Shown: piece by piece, positions 18,856 to 27,121 of the stretch
Layout: each line of letters begins with the position of its first letter
Position numbering within the stretch: position 1 is the first letter of the stretch
Notes under the pieces: model-generated
What the model was told of the DNA's origin: nothing
Seen by the model: only the letters and a program-made list of their open reading frames with translations
The model's database searches: none
Source: Muribaculaceae bacterium
GTDB taxonomy: Bacteria; Bacteroidota; Bacteroidia; Bacteroidales; Muribaculaceae
NCBI GenBank assembly: GCA_009775355.1
Contig: VSPN01000003.1
Coordinates: 21,077 to 85,076, forward strand
DNA length: 64,000 bases
Direction: 5' to 3'
Program-made: the position numbers and the translations under genes

Positions 18856-19479
18856 ATGAAAGGATTGAAAAACATAGTAATCGATCTCGGCGGCGTGATG
18901 ATCGATCTTGACCGCGACCGCTGTGTGGAGGCTTTCAAGTCTCTGGGTCTCAGTGATGTGGATTCGATGCTCGGCCTTTATCGACAGGAAGAGCCGTTTC
19001 TGTCGATCGAGACAGGACGCATCACTGTATCGGAATTCTATGATGAATTGCGCCGGCGCACCGGCGGCCATATCCCCGACGCTGCGTTCGAGCGGGCTTT
19101 CGACAGCTTTCTTGTGGCACTTCCCGTCGAAAGACTTGCCGCGCTGCGGAGATTGCGGTCGGCCGGATACCGCACATATATGATCTCCAACACCAACGCC
19201 ATCATGTTTGACGGCTGGATCAAGCGGGCATTCATGCAGGAGGGGTTACGCGTCGGAGACTACTTCGACGGCATTGTCACAAGTTTCGCCGAGGGGGTGT
19301 GCAAGCCTGATCCAGAGCTTTTCGCGACCGTGTTGCGGCGTTATTGTCTTGACGCTCCGGAGTCTCTTCTTCTTGATGACTCGGAAGCCAACTGTGAGGC
19401 CGCCCGCGGTCTCGGCATGAAAGCCGTGCGCATCATTGGCGATAGAACACTTCTGTCGGTAGCCGGAGAACTGCTCTAA
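18856..19479 (+). CDS. HAD-superfamily phosphatase, YihX-like
   Basis: 207 residues. Motif I VIDLGGVMIDLDRDR, motif II in MISNTNAIMFDGWI, motif III lysine in GVCKPDPELF, and motif IV LLDDSEANCEAARGLGMKAV. The N terminus and the SNTN segment resemble E. coli YihX, a sugar-1-phosphate phosphatase; that gives a likely small-molecule sugar phosphate substrate but does not prove it. Its promoter is back to back with pfkA. It is followed directly by ribF with no gap, so the two genes share a message. Confidence 0.85.
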   Translation: MKGLKNIVIDLGGVMIDLDRDRCVEAFKSLGLSDVDSMLGLYRQEEPFLSIETGRITVSEFYDELRRRTGGHIPDAAFERAFDSFLVALPVERLAALRRLRSAGYRTYMISNTNAIMFDGWIKRAFMQEGLRVGDYFDGIVTSFAEGVCKPDPELFATVLRRYCLDAPESLLLDDSEANCEAARGLGMKAVRIIGDRTLLSVAGELL

Positions 19480-20391
19480 ATGGAAAGGAGAGAAAAAGGC
19501 GAACGTCTGGGGGCGGTGACTGTCGGCACGTTCGACGGCGTTCACCGTGGTCATCGCGCCGTGCTGGCCTGTCTCCGCGAAGAGGCCGGGATGCGCGGTC
19601 TTGAGCCGCTGGCTGTGACTTTCGACCGTCACCCGCTCATGACTGTCGCGCCCGACCGAGCACCGAAGATGATAACCGGAGCCGGCGAACGCGACTCGAT
19701 GATCGCCGGTTGCGGAGTGTCGGTGCGCCGTGTGGAGTTTACCGAAGATGTGAGGCGCATGACAGCGGCGGAATGGATGCGCGAGCTGCGTGACCGTTAC
19801 GGCGCGCGACTGATAGTGCTCGGATATGACAACCGGTTCGGATGTGACGGCGCGACGATGACCGACGAAGATCTCCGTCGCGCAGGCCGGTCGCTCGGAC
19901 TTGATGTCATGATGGCTCCCGTGGTGGAGGGATGCAGTTCATCGGCGGTGCGCCGCGCTGTCGCAGAAGGCGATATGGAAGCGGCGGCAGGCATGCTCGG
20001 ACGCCCTTTCTCACTATCGGGAACGGTGGTGCCGGGGCGACAGCTCGGGCGCACCATCGGAGTCCCGACCGCCAATCTGGCTTTCGACCCCGGCATGCTT
20101 CTGCCTCGTGCAGGCGTATACGCCGCATCTGTCATGACTCCCGGTGGGATGCGCGAGGCGGTGGTAAATGTCGGTTCATGTCCGACCGTTACCGATGGCG
20201 ACAGTGTGACGGTCGAAGCTCATCTGCTTGATTATTCGGGTGATCTGTACGGTCAGACGATCAGTATATTCTTTCACGGGCGTCTGCGCGACGAATGTAA
20301 ATTCGGCAGTCTTGACCAACTGACACGGCAGATCGGTCTCGACATAGAGGAGACCCGCCGTAAAAATCTTCTGCAACATCGCCGGGATTAG
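19480..20391 (+). CDS. ribF: Bifunctional riboflavin kinase / FAD synthetase
   Basis: 303 residues. The N-terminal FAD synthetase (nucleotidyltransferase) half carries GAVTVGTFDGVHRGHRAVL and the later SSSAVRRAVAEGDMEAAAGM; the C-terminal riboflavin kinase half carries GRTIGVPTANLAF and GVYAASV. The enzyme converts riboflavin to FMN and then FAD in the cytoplasm. The ATG follows the stop of the HAD gene with no bases between. ribH, an earlier step of the same pathway, lies 4 kb downstream in the same orientation. Confidence 0.95.
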   Translation: MERREKGERLGAVTVGTFDGVHRGHRAVLACLREEAGMRGLEPLAVTFDRHPLMTVAPDRAPKMITGAGERDSMIAGCGVSVRRVEFTEDVRRMTAAEWMRELRDRYGARLIVLGYDNRFGCDGATMTDEDLRRAGRSLGLDVMMAPVVEGCSSSAVRRAVAEGDMEAAAGMLGRPFSLSGTVVPGRQLGRTIGVPTANLAFDPGMLLPRAGVYAASVMTPGGMREAVVNVGSCPTVTDGDSVTVEAHLLDYSGDLYGQTISIFFHGRLRDECKFGSLDQLTRQIGLDIEETRRKNLLQHRRD

Positions 20392-20403
20392 GAAATTATT
20401 TAT

Positions 20404-20411
20404 TATCTTTG
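20404..20411 (+). promoter_or_regulatory. -7 box for upp
   Basis: TATCTTTG, 8 nt before an early in-frame ATG (20420) and 53 nt before the start favoured here. No matching TTTG upstream. Confidence 0.4.
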
Positions 20412-20464
20412 TTAAATTTATGTGGCGTGTGCGCACGCCGATGTTCATGAAAAACAGCAAAGAG

Positions 20465-21118
20465 ATGGAAGTTATCAATTTTGCGGACACCCCCAGCATC
20501 GTCAGCCGTTATATGCTGGAACTCCGCGACGTCACGATACAGCACGATCCGATGCGCTTCCGCGCCAATCTTGACCGTATCGGCCAGATTATGGCCTACG
20601 AGATCTCGAAACGCCTTGACTACAAGGAGACGGCAGTTGAGACTCCGCTTGGCCGCTGCGTATGCCGCGAGCCGTCGGACACAGTGGTTGTCGCGACGAT
20701 ACTGCGTGCGGGCCTCCCTTTCCACCACGGATTTCTCAACTGTTTCGACCGCGCCGAGAACGCGTTTGTAAGTGCATACCGCCGCTACAGGGAGAAGGGA
20801 GACACATTCGACGTTCTGGTGGAATATCTCGCCTCTCCTCGTCTTGACGGCAAGACGTTGCTTCTTGTGGATCCGATGCTTGCCACCGGCAGCTCGATGG
20901 AGCTGGCCTACCGCGCGCTTCTCACCAAGGGGACTCCAGCGAAGATCCATGTGGCCAGCGTGATAGCCTCGCGTCAGAGCGTGGAGTATGTCAGGGAGCA
21001 CTTCCCCGAAGACACCACGCTGTGGTGCGGAGACATAGACGACGAAGTGAACTCGCACAGCTACATTGTGCCTGGTCTCGGCGATGCCGGAGACCTCGCG
21101 TTCGGCATAAAGGAATAA
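20465..21118 (+). CDS. upp: Uracil phosphoribosyltransferase
   Basis: 217 residues from the chosen start. It makes UMP from uracil and PRPP (pyrimidine salvage). Motifs: TILRAGLPFHHGF, the PRPP-binding LLLVDPMLATGSSM, and a C-terminal GLGDAGDLAFG typical of Upp. In-frame ATGs at 20420, 20441, 20447 and 20465 are possible. The last (MEVINFADTPSI) matches where family members begin, but the -7 box at 20404 would also allow a start at 20420 with almost no leader. Confidence 0.93.
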   Translation: MEVINFADTPSIVSRYMLELRDVTIQHDPMRFRANLDRIGQIMAYEISKRLDYKETAVETPLGRCVCREPSDTVVVATILRAGLPFHHGFLNCFDRAENAFVSAYRRYREKGDTFDVLVEYLASPRLDGKTLLLVDPMLATGSSMELAYRALLTKGTPAKIHVASVIASRQSVEYVREHFPEDTTLWCGDIDDEVNSHSYIVPGLGDAGDLAFGIKE

Positions 21119-21134
21119 GAAGGAATAGGCATTT

Positions 21135-21144
21135 CCCCCCCCCC
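21135..21144 (+). repeat. Run of ten C bases before recF
   Basis: A (C)10 homopolymer lying 4 nt before the recF ATG. Its length could vary by slipped-strand pairing and alter the translation-initiation region, though not the reading frame. Confidence 0.8.
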
Positions 21145-21148
21145 GTCT

Positions 21149-22264
21149 ATGAGGCTCGACAGTATCGACATATTGAATTTCAAAAATATAGCGGAGGCGA
21201 GACTTGAGTTCTCGCCCCGAGTGAACTGTCTGCTCGGTCTTAACGGCATGGGCAAGAGCAACCTTCTTGAGGCCATACACTTCCTCAGCATGGCGAGGCC
21301 GATAAGATCCGTTCCCGAATCGGCACTCATACGCCACGGCTCAGACATGCTGATGGTCAAAGGCACATACACGTCCGATTCAGGAGCGCTTGAGTCGGTG
21401 AGCTGTGGCATAGTCAAGGGGAAAGGAAAGACGCTAAGGCGCAACGACAAGGAATATCAGCGGATCTCGGAGCATATCGGCAAATTTCCGATAGTGACGG
21501 TCACGCCGGCAGACTCCGAGATCGTCACCGGCAGCGGAGAGGTGCGCCGCCGACTGATGGATGTGGTCATATCGCAGGCTGAACCATCGTATCTGTCGAG
21601 GCTGATACGCTATAACCGGGGACTCGAGAGCCGCAACAAGATGCTTCGGGCCGGAGTCAACGACCGGATTCTCTACGAGTCTGTCGAGGCCGGCATGGCG
21701 GAAGCGGCTTCAGGAATCCATGAAGCCCGCCGCCGCTGGACCGAAGATATACTACCCGATTTCGCCCGCTACTACTCGCGCATTTCTGATGATGCCGAAA
21801 AAGCCTCGCTGAGTTACAGGAGCGTGCTCAACGAGCGCGGCCTTCAGGAAGTGTTCGATGCCGAACGCCCGCGCGACCTCGCGCTCGGGTTCACATCGGC
21901 AGGCGTTCACCGCGACGATCTCTCGACGCGGCTCGGCGACTATTCCATGCGTCGGCTCGGCAGCCAGGGGCAGGTAAAGACATTCACGATCGCGCTCCGC
22001 CTCGCTATATTCGACTATCTCCGCAGAAAGGGAGGAGTCACTCCTGTGCTTCTGCTCGACGACATATTCGACAAACTCGACGCCGACCGCGTGGGGCGCA
22101 TCATAACCGAAGTCAGCGGAAGCGACAATTTCGGCCAGATATTCATAACCGACACCAACCGCGAGCATCTTGACGAGACGCTGCGCGGCATACGTTCGGA
22201 AAGCCGCCTTTTCGAAGTCGAGGACGGGCGATTCAGCGAAATAACGGGATATGAAGAGACTTGA
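21149..22264 (+). CDS. recF: DNA replication and repair protein RecF
   Basis: 371 residues. SMC-like ATPase with Walker A GLNGMGKSN near residue 31, the segment LEAIHFLSMARP, the signature region LGSQGQVKTFTIALRLAIF, and Walker B VLLLDDIFDKLD followed by QIFITDTNREHL. It loads RecA at gapped DNA together with RecO and RecR. The C terminus overlaps the next gene by 14 bp. The unusual feature is the (C)10 tract immediately upstream. Confidence 0.95.
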   Translation: MRLDSIDILNFKNIAEARLEFSPRVNCLLGLNGMGKSNLLEAIHFLSMARPIRSVPESALIRHGSDMLMVKGTYTSDSGALESVSCGIVKGKGKTLRRNDKEYQRISEHIGKFPIVTVTPADSEIVTGSGEVRRRLMDVVISQAEPSYLSRLIRYNRGLESRNKMLRAGVNDRILYESVEAGMAEAASGIHEARRRWTEDILPDFARYYSRISDDAEKASLSYRSVLNERGLQEVFDAERPRDLALGFTSAGVHRDDLSTRLGDYSMRRLGSQGQVKTFTIALRLAIFDYLRRKGGVTPVLLLDDIFDKLDADRVGRIITEVSGSDNFGQIFITDTNREHLDETLRGIRSESRLFEVEDGRFSEITGYEET

Positions 22265-22541
22265 ACCCGAATCAATAGGCGACGTTCTGCGCCAGACCCT
22301 CCAAGACCAGGGGCTGACCGACAGACTCTACGAGACCAGGGCGGCGGCCATGTGGCCGTCGGTGGTCGGAGAGGAGATCGCATGCCGGACCGGACGTCCG
22401 GTTGTCAGCAGAGGACTGATGACTGTCTATGTGCGTGCGGCCGCCCTGAGGCAGGAGCTCAACATGTGCCGCCCCATGCTGGTCAGACTGATCAACGAGG
22501 CTTTGGGGCGTCAGGTAATAACAGACATAAGATTCAAATAA
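22251..22541 (+). CDS. DUF721 / DciA-like protein
   Basis: 96 residues: a short DUF721 domain (AAAMWPSVVGEEIACRT, then VYVRAAALRQELNMCRPMLV and LINEALGRQVITDIRFK). DUF721 proteins include DciA, which loads the replicative helicase DnaB in bacteria lacking DnaC. Position after recF with a 14-bp overlap is the usual Bacteroidetes arrangement and fits a replication role. Known from family knowledge; helicase loading itself is inferred. Confidence 0.85.
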   Translation: MKRLEPESIGDVLRQTLQDQGLTDRLYETRAAAMWPSVVGEEIACRTGRPVVSRGLMTVYVRAAALRQELNMCRPMLVRLINEALGRQVITDIRFK

Positions 22542-22561
22542 CCGACATACATACTTGAAAG

Positions 22562-23008
22562 ATGAATCCAGACAAACTGCCCCCGTTGACGGAGTTCCGC
22601 CACTCGGTGCCGCTCCAGATAAGATTCAACGACATCGACATACTCGGACACCTCAACAACACGGTCTATTTCTCGTTTTTCGACACCGGTAAGGCATACT
22701 TCTTCGAAAGCATAAGGAAAGGTAAGATAGACTGGAAAAAAGTGGATTCGGTGATAGCAAACATAGACTGCGCCTATGTGTCGCCGATATTTTTCGGCGA
22801 GAAAATCGAGGTCAGAAGCCGTTGCTCGGGGGTCTCCGACAGGAGTTTCAGGGTACAGCAGGTGATCGTCGAGATGGAGACAGGCCAGCTCAAGGCCGCA
22901 GCCGAAACGGTCATGGTCAGTTTCGATCCTGCGACACAAAAATCGAAAGATCTGCCGGAAGACTGGCGCAAGGCTCTTGAGGAATCCATGGGAGAGAAGG
23001 ATTCATGA
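22562..23008 (+). CDS. Hotdog-fold acyl-CoA thioesterase (YbgC/FadM-like)
   Basis: 148 residues with the 4HBT signature VPLQIRFNDIDILGHLNNTVYFSFFDTGKAYFF split as RFNDIDILGHLNN and VYFSFFDTGKAYF; the aspartate in NDIDILGHLNN is the usual catalytic residue. It hydrolyses acyl-CoA thioesters of uncertain chain length. It lies 20 bp after the DciA-like gene and 40 bp before the SIS isomerase. Confidence 0.85.
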   Translation: MNPDKLPPLTEFRHSVPLQIRFNDIDILGHLNNTVYFSFFDTGKAYFFESIRKGKIDWKKVDSVIANIDCAYVSPIFFGEKIEVRSRCSGVSDRSFRVQQVIVEMETGQLKAAAETVMVSFDPATQKSKDLPEDWRKALEESMGEKDS

Positions 23009-23048
23009 CACACAACTACAGAACAATACACAAAAAAACGATACCGAA

Positions 23049-23654
23049 ATGAAAGAGAACGTTAGCGACCTGATGCGCGAGATACTCCGCAAGGAGGCAG
23101 ACGCAGTGATGGCAATACCCGTGACAGACGGCTATGGCGAGGCTGTGGATCTCATCGTCGAGCATGTGGCTGTCAGAGGGGGAAAGCTGATTACATCGGG
23201 CATGGGAAAGGCCGGGCAGATAGCGATGAATATAGCCACGACATTCTGTTCGACAGGCACTCCGGCCATATTCCTGCACCCGTCGGAAGCGCAGCATGGC
23301 GACCTCGGCATCATCCAGAAGAACGATATCCTTCTGCTGCTCAGCAACAGCGGCAAGACCCGTGAGATCGTGGAACTTGTGGATCTGGCGCGTCATCTGA
23401 ACCCCTCGATTCCGATCATTGTTATAACTGGTGACGGCGAGAGCATGCTTGCGAAGTCAGGCAATGTGTCGCTGCTGACCGGAGGAAGTCCGGAAGTATG
23501 TCCGTTGGGGCTGACACCGACCACGTCGACCACCATGATGACCGTCATGGGCGATGTGCTCGTAGTGGCCACTATGAAAGCCATAGGTTTCACAAAGGCG
23601 GAATATGCCAAACGTCACCACGGGGGATACCTCGGCGTAAAGTCCCGTCAGTGA
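23049..23654 (+). CDS. SIS-domain sugar isomerase, KdsD/GutQ-like without CBS domains
   Basis: 201 residues. A single SIS domain: ITSGMGKAGQIAMNIATTF, LLLLSNSGKTREIVELV and the KpsF/GutQ/KdsD signature PLGLTPTTSTTMMTVMGD and YAKRHHGGYLG. Family members of this type convert ribulose 5-phosphate to arabinose 5-phosphate for Kdo synthesis. Canonical KdsD is about 320 residues with two CBS domains after the SIS domain; here the protein stops right after HHGGYLG, so the regulatory part is absent. An in-frame ATG at 22977 lies inside the thioesterase gene, so the start at 23049 is preferred. Confidence 0.85.
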   Translation: MKENVSDLMREILRKEADAVMAIPVTDGYGEAVDLIVEHVAVRGGKLITSGMGKAGQIAMNIATTFCSTGTPAIFLHPSEAQHGDLGIIQKNDILLLLSNSGKTREIVELVDLARHLNPSIPIIVITGDGESMLAKSGNVSLLTGGSPEVCPLGLTPTTSTTMMTVMGDVLVVATMKAIGFTKAEYAKRHHGGYLGVKSRQ

Positions 23655-23690
23655 CAGGCGTTTGATTGTCAGGATAAAACACAACATGAT

Positions 23691-24596
23691 ATGACTATAA
23701 AGGAGATTCCCCTCAGACCAAATGATCTTCCCGCCGGGGAAGAAGCCCGTGCGGTCATGGAGGATGCGACCGGCATCAGGGCTGAAGGCATGGCCCTTTT
23801 TGCCGAAGAGAAATATGACGACGCGCTCGGACGTGTTGTCGACGCGCTGCGCAGACTGCGTGACTTCCCCGATTATGGCAACAGGGAGTTCCGGGCTCTC
23901 CTCGCGGTGTTGCTTTTCGACCTTTCGGAGATACACTTCGCGCTCAAGGATTACCGTCAGAGCGAAAAGGAGCTTGAGATGCTTTTCAAGGTGCTCGAAC
24001 AGTTGCTGAAGGATGATCCCGACCGCTTCGGCGCGTTTCATGTGCTCGCCATGGAGCTTTCGACACGGATACTGCGTTCGCGCAAGAAGACACTCGAACT
24101 TCTGGCCAAGCAGCAGATCAACACCGGAGTGCTTTACGAGAAGGTCAACGCCGGAGTGGCCGCAGCCACCGACAAGCTTGTGGAGTCGCTTCGCAAGGGG
24201 GCCGAGATGATGGCTCAGACCGGCGACTACCGAGGAGCGGTGCGGTTCTACATGGAGGCGATAAAGCTCGCAAAGAAACGCAGCGGGCGCGTCGGACGCC
24301 GTGAGGTCCGCATGACCGTCGATATGGCGCGTGTCATGATGCACAGCCGCAACGAGGCTGCCCGCGCCAAGCGTCTGCTTGTGGCGGTGCTTCCTCATGC
24401 CGTGTCGCTTGAGACGCTCGAACTCGAACAGGAGATTCTGGGCATGATCGCAAAGATAGACGCCGACGTGGCTCATGAGCCGATGTGGCGCACATTCCTT
24501 GAGAAAGTGCAGCGCACGGCCAAGACCCGGCTGCGTAGGTCAAGGAAAGAGGAACAGGAAGAAAACAAGGAGAATGTCGACTATACTGAACACTGA
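23691..24596 (+). CDS. Conserved helical TPR-like protein upstream of ribH
   Basis: 301 residues, almost all helical, with TPR-like pairs (AEEKYDDALGRVVDALRRL, QTGDYRGAVRFYMEAIKLA) and a highly charged C-terminal tail (RSRKEEQEENKEN). No signal peptide or membrane helix, so cytoplasmic. A TPR protein directly before ribH is a recurring arrangement in Bacteroidales as far as I recall. The end overlaps the ribH start by 23 bp, so translation may be coupled. The function is not known. Confidence 0.75.
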   Translation: MTIKEIPLRPNDLPAGEEARAVMEDATGIRAEGMALFAEEKYDDALGRVVDALRRLRDFPDYGNREFRALLAVLLFDLSEIHFALKDYRQSEKELEMLFKVLEQLLKDDPDRFGAFHVLAMELSTRILRSRKKTLELLAKQQINTGVLYEKVNAGVAAATDKLVESLRKGAEMMAQTGDYRGAVRFYMEAIKLAKKRSGRVGRREVRMTVDMARVMMHSRNEAARAKRLLVAVLPHAVSLETLELEQEILGMIAKIDADVAHEPMWRTFLEKVQRTAKTRLRRSRKEEQEENKENVDYTEH

Positions 24597-25098
24597 CGGA
24601 GCCGTGCTTGAGATTCCGCGTCTCATGGATCCGGGCGAATTCAAATGCGCCATATTCACCGCTGAATGGAATCCGGCGGTGACAGAAGCCCTGCGCGATG
24701 GAGCACTCGACGTGATGCGCAGGGCCGGGGTCGGCGAAGACTCCCTTTTCTGCCAGAGCGTGCCGGGCACAGTCGAGCTTGTCAATGCTGCAGCAATGGC
24801 TCTCAACTATATGCCCGATGTGAAAGCTGTCATCATAATCGGCTGCGTGATACGCGGCGACACCCCGCATTTCGACTATGTGTGCGACATAGTGTCGGAG
24901 GGTACCGCACGCCTGAACGCTCTCGGCAAGACACCTGTGATTTTCGGAGTGCTGACTGTCGACAACCAGCAACAGGCTCTTGACCGAGCCGGGGGAGTTC
25001 TCGGCAACAAGGGAGCGGAGGCTGCGGTGGCGGCCATTAAGATGGCCAACCTGCACACCACTGCGGCCGGAATGCGCTACACGTCATTCCGCAAGTAG
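24574..25098 (+). CDS. ribH: 6,7-dimethyl-8-ribityllumazine synthase
   Basis: 174 residues from the ATG at 24574, chosen because upstream in-frame sequence lies inside the TPR gene and lacks similarity. Signatures: IFTAEWNPAVTEALRDGAL, VPGTVELVNAAAMAL, GCVIRGDTPHFDYVCD and GVLTVDNQQQALDRAGG (with the catalytic histidine in TPHFDYV). It makes the riboflavin precursor lumazine from two smaller units. The stop is followed by a long perfect hairpin that separates it from the converging slyD gene. Confidence 0.95.
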   Translation: MSTILNTDGAVLEIPRLMDPGEFKCAIFTAEWNPAVTEALRDGALDVMRRAGVGEDSLFCQSVPGTVELVNAAAMALNYMPDVKAVIIIGCVIRGDTPHFDYVCDIVSEGTARLNALGKTPVIFGVLTVDNQQQALDRAGGVLGNKGAEAAVAAIKMANLHTTAAGMRYTSFRK

Positions 25099-25119
25099 AG
25101 TGCCATAAGGTTAAATACG

Positions 25120-25174
25120 AAGTATATCACACGGGTGGACGGATCTCAGATCCGTCCACCCGTGTGATATACTT
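25120..25174. terminator. 27-bp perfect palindrome between ribH and slyD
   Basis: The arms 25120-25146 and 25148-25174 are exact reverse complements with one base between them (C at 25147), giving a near-cruciform hairpin. It sits between the two converging genes and probably ends both transcripts; a U-rich tail is weak (ACTTATG). Confidence 0.75.
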
Positions 25175-25198
25175 ATGTCATGTGATATACTTATGTCA
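25163..25198. repeat. 18-bp tandem duplication
   Basis: TGTGATATACTTATGTCA occurs twice with no gap (25163-25180 and 25181-25198). The first copy includes the right end of the palindrome and the second abuts the slyD stop codon. Confidence 0.9.
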
Positions 25199-25765
25199 TC
25201 AGTGACAGCCTCCGCAACCGCAGGAGCCTTCACCCTCGTTGTCGCCGCATGAGCCGCCGCTGCAACCTCCGCAACCGCCTCCGCAGCCCTGTGCCGGTGT
25301 CAGTTCCTCGGGAGTGGCTTCGCGTACGGTCTCTACCATGCCGTCATAGCGGACGGTCTTGCCGGCGAAAGGATGATTGAAGTCCATCTTCACCTTGTCG
25401 CCGATCTCAAGAACGGTTCCGGCGATGCGGTATCCCTCGGCTGTCATCATCGGAAGGACAGCTCCGACCTTCACCTCTTCGGCAAGTTCACCGTCGCGTG
25501 TGAAGATCGAGCGGTCAAGTTCCATTATATCTTCGGGATGGCGTTCGCCGAATGCTGCGGCAGGGGGAAGAGTCACACCGAATCTGTCGCCGGCCTTGAG
25601 ATCCTGCATGGCTGCGATAAGACCGGGGACAACCTCGTGCGAGACTCCGTAGACCATCACGTCGGGATGGCGTGCGGGTGTCTCGAACAGCAGAGAGCCG
25701 TCGGCGTCATCATAAAGTTTATAAGAGTACTCGACATACATGCCGGGTCCGACTTTCTTTTCCAT
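25199..25765 (-). CDS. slyD: SlyD-type FKBP peptidyl-prolyl isomerase with Cys/Gly-rich metal tail
   Basis: 188 residues. An FKBP core (YVEYSYKLYDDADGSLLFET, HEVVPGLIAAMQDLKAGDRF, DFNHPFAGKTVRYD) with an inserted flap domain (about 70-125), the SlyD order. The last 29 residues are Gly-rich with seven cysteines and a final histidine (GCGGGCGGCSGG, then CGCGGCH), a probable metal-binding tail like that of SlyD proteins that handle nickel. It acts as a cytoplasmic folding catalyst and chaperone. It converges on ribH. Confidence 0.92.
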   Translation of the reverse strand: MEKKVGPGMYVEYSYKLYDDADGSLLFETPARHPDVMVYGVSHEVVPGLIAAMQDLKAGDRFGVTLPPAAAFGERHPEDIMELDRSIFTRDGELAEEVKVGAVLPMMTAEGYRIAGTVLEIGDKVKMDFNHPFAGKTVRYDGMVETVREATPEELTPAQGCGGGCGGCSGGSCGDNEGEGSCGCGGCH

Positions 25766-25853
25766 ATTGTGTCAAATTGTTATTTGGGTTAGACCCTATC
25801 CCGCAAAAAAAATTAAATTATTCGCCGGGGGGTATTCATTATTTATAATTTTG

Positions 25854-26048
25854 TTAACTAAATTTATTTAAGTTGCCTCTGTCGGCGTCTTTCCGGTAAA
25901 TTCCGCCAGGACTCATCAGTCGTGCAGCTCGCAACACTCCCTCTTCAACCTGCGGAATCTCTTCGAAAATACGCCGCCTCTGAATTAACATTTTTGTGGG
26001 ATGAGGCTTTGATCTGTTTTCTGTCATTCTGATCCTGACGCAAGTCAT
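25854..26048 (-). CDS. Possible 64-residue protein, overlapping the DUF4919-like gene
   Basis: Starts with an ATGA overlap on the upstream stop codon, as the other genes of this minus-strand run do. The product (MTCVRIRMTENRSK... ending RKDADRGNLNKFS) is basic, lacks a signal peptide and is unfamiliar. The overlap favours translation, but the short length, lack of any recognisable domain and a gap of nearly 90 bp to slyD keep this uncertain. If not coding, the stretch is a 3' untranslated region with nothing else seen in it. Confidence 0.3.
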   Translation of the reverse strand: MTCVRIRMTENRSKPHPTKMLIQRRRIFEEIPQVEEGVLRAARLMSPGGIYRKDADRGNLNKFS

Positions 26049-27121
26049 TCGGCGGGAATGTCATCAGGATCTGTTTTCTCCTGAAGTGCGGCCCCGGGAT
26101 CAGGTGTCAGACTGCCGTCGGTGGCGGCGTGGATGTTTTCCGGATGCTTCAGCTCATACTGCTGCTGGGGCACGATGACGTTGAAGTAGAATCCTTTGGC
26201 CGACTTGTCGCGCTTGCGTGTGTCAGACTCGTCAGGCCGTACGGTCAGATAGTCGTATCCAGGCTCGATATACTGTGCGTCGGTGGCCTCGTAACCGAGA
26301 AGCTGCACCATGTCGTATTCATGTTCGGGATACATTACATACCATGCTTTTTCGACCGAATCGCCGGTTCCGGTGCTCTTTATCGCTCCCAGCAGGTGCT
26401 CGAGGCGATATTCCCATATCTTTGCGCGCATGTCCTTGCGCTTCTCCTTGAGCACATGTACTAAAAATGACATCTGGCGCAGATCGAACGGATTGTCTTC
26501 AAGAGCGAGCTGGGCGTATTTCGTGATGGTGTCGATCTCCTCCTTGGTGTGCGACGGTTTGCTCCGCAGCGCGTCGGTCTTGCTCGAATAGGGGGAGACG
26601 CGATATGGGTCGAAGTCTTCCTGAAACATGTAGCCGAGATAGAAATTGCGGAATTCCTCGGGAGTCATCGTGGTGTCGTTGACTTCATATTTCTTTTTGA
26701 GTTTCGGGAAATAGAATTTGCTTGTCGGGTCAAGTGTGATGCGGCGGATCTCGTCAAGATCCGGTTTCTCGACAACGATCTTACGTTTGCTGTCGGTCTT
26801 TGCGGCAGCGCGCACAGGTGTCGCCGCCGTTGATGGCGTGGCCGTCTGGGGCTGTATGGCCGTGCGGTTCTGCGTGGCAGTGCCGGCGGAGCGCGAGACT
26901 CTCTTCTTTTTAGTAGAAGTCTTCTTTTTTGAGGAAGCTCTGCTCTTTCGGGTCGTCGATTTTTTATTTGTCGTCGATTTCTTTTTGGTCGATGATGATC
27001 CTGCGGCTCGCGAGGCCTGTGCAGAAGTCTGCGCCGGGGCGGCGACAGAGACGATTGGAGAGGCGGTCATAAGTATGGCCGCTACAAGAATGACGATTAT
27101 ATTGTATGAACCTGATTTCAT
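26045..27121 (-). CDS. DUF4919-like secreted protein
   Basis: 358 residues. A signal peptide (about 1-28, ending VSVAAPAQ), a low-complexity Lys/Ser/Thr region (about 45-85: KKKSTTNKKSTTRKSRASSK), then a globular domain of about 200 residues with YFPKLKKKYEVNDTTMTPEE and YLGYMFQEDFDPYRVSPYS, resembling Bacteroidales DUF4919 proteins of unknown function. The ATG overlaps the preceding stop (ATGA), which settles the start over longer in-frame alternatives. The basic linker suggests contact with a negatively charged partner such as nucleic acid or the envelope. Family call is from memory. Confidence 0.75.
   Translation of the reverse strand: MKSGSYNIIVILVAAILMTASPIVSVAAPAQTSAQASRAAGSSSTKKKSTTNKKSTTRKSRASSKKKTSTKKKRVSRSAGTATQNRTAIQPQTATPSTAATPVRAAAKTDSKRKIVVEKPDLDEIRRITLDPTSKFYFPKLKKKYEVNDTTMTPEEFRNFYLGYMFQEDFDPYRVSPYSSKTDALRSKPSHTKEEIDTITKYAQLALEDNPFDLRQMSFLVHVLKEKRKDMRAKIWEYRLEHLLGAIKSTGTGDSVEKAWYVMYPEHEYDMVQLLGYEATDAQYIEPGYDYLTVRPDESDTRKRDKSAKGFYFNVIVPQQQYELKHPENIHAATDGSLTPDPGAALQEKTDPDDIPAE

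Noticed and set aside
21119..21148. Poly-C tract as a frame-shifting phase-variation switch in recF
   Set aside because: It lies before the ATG, so length change cannot alter the reading frame; only an effect on initiation is possible.
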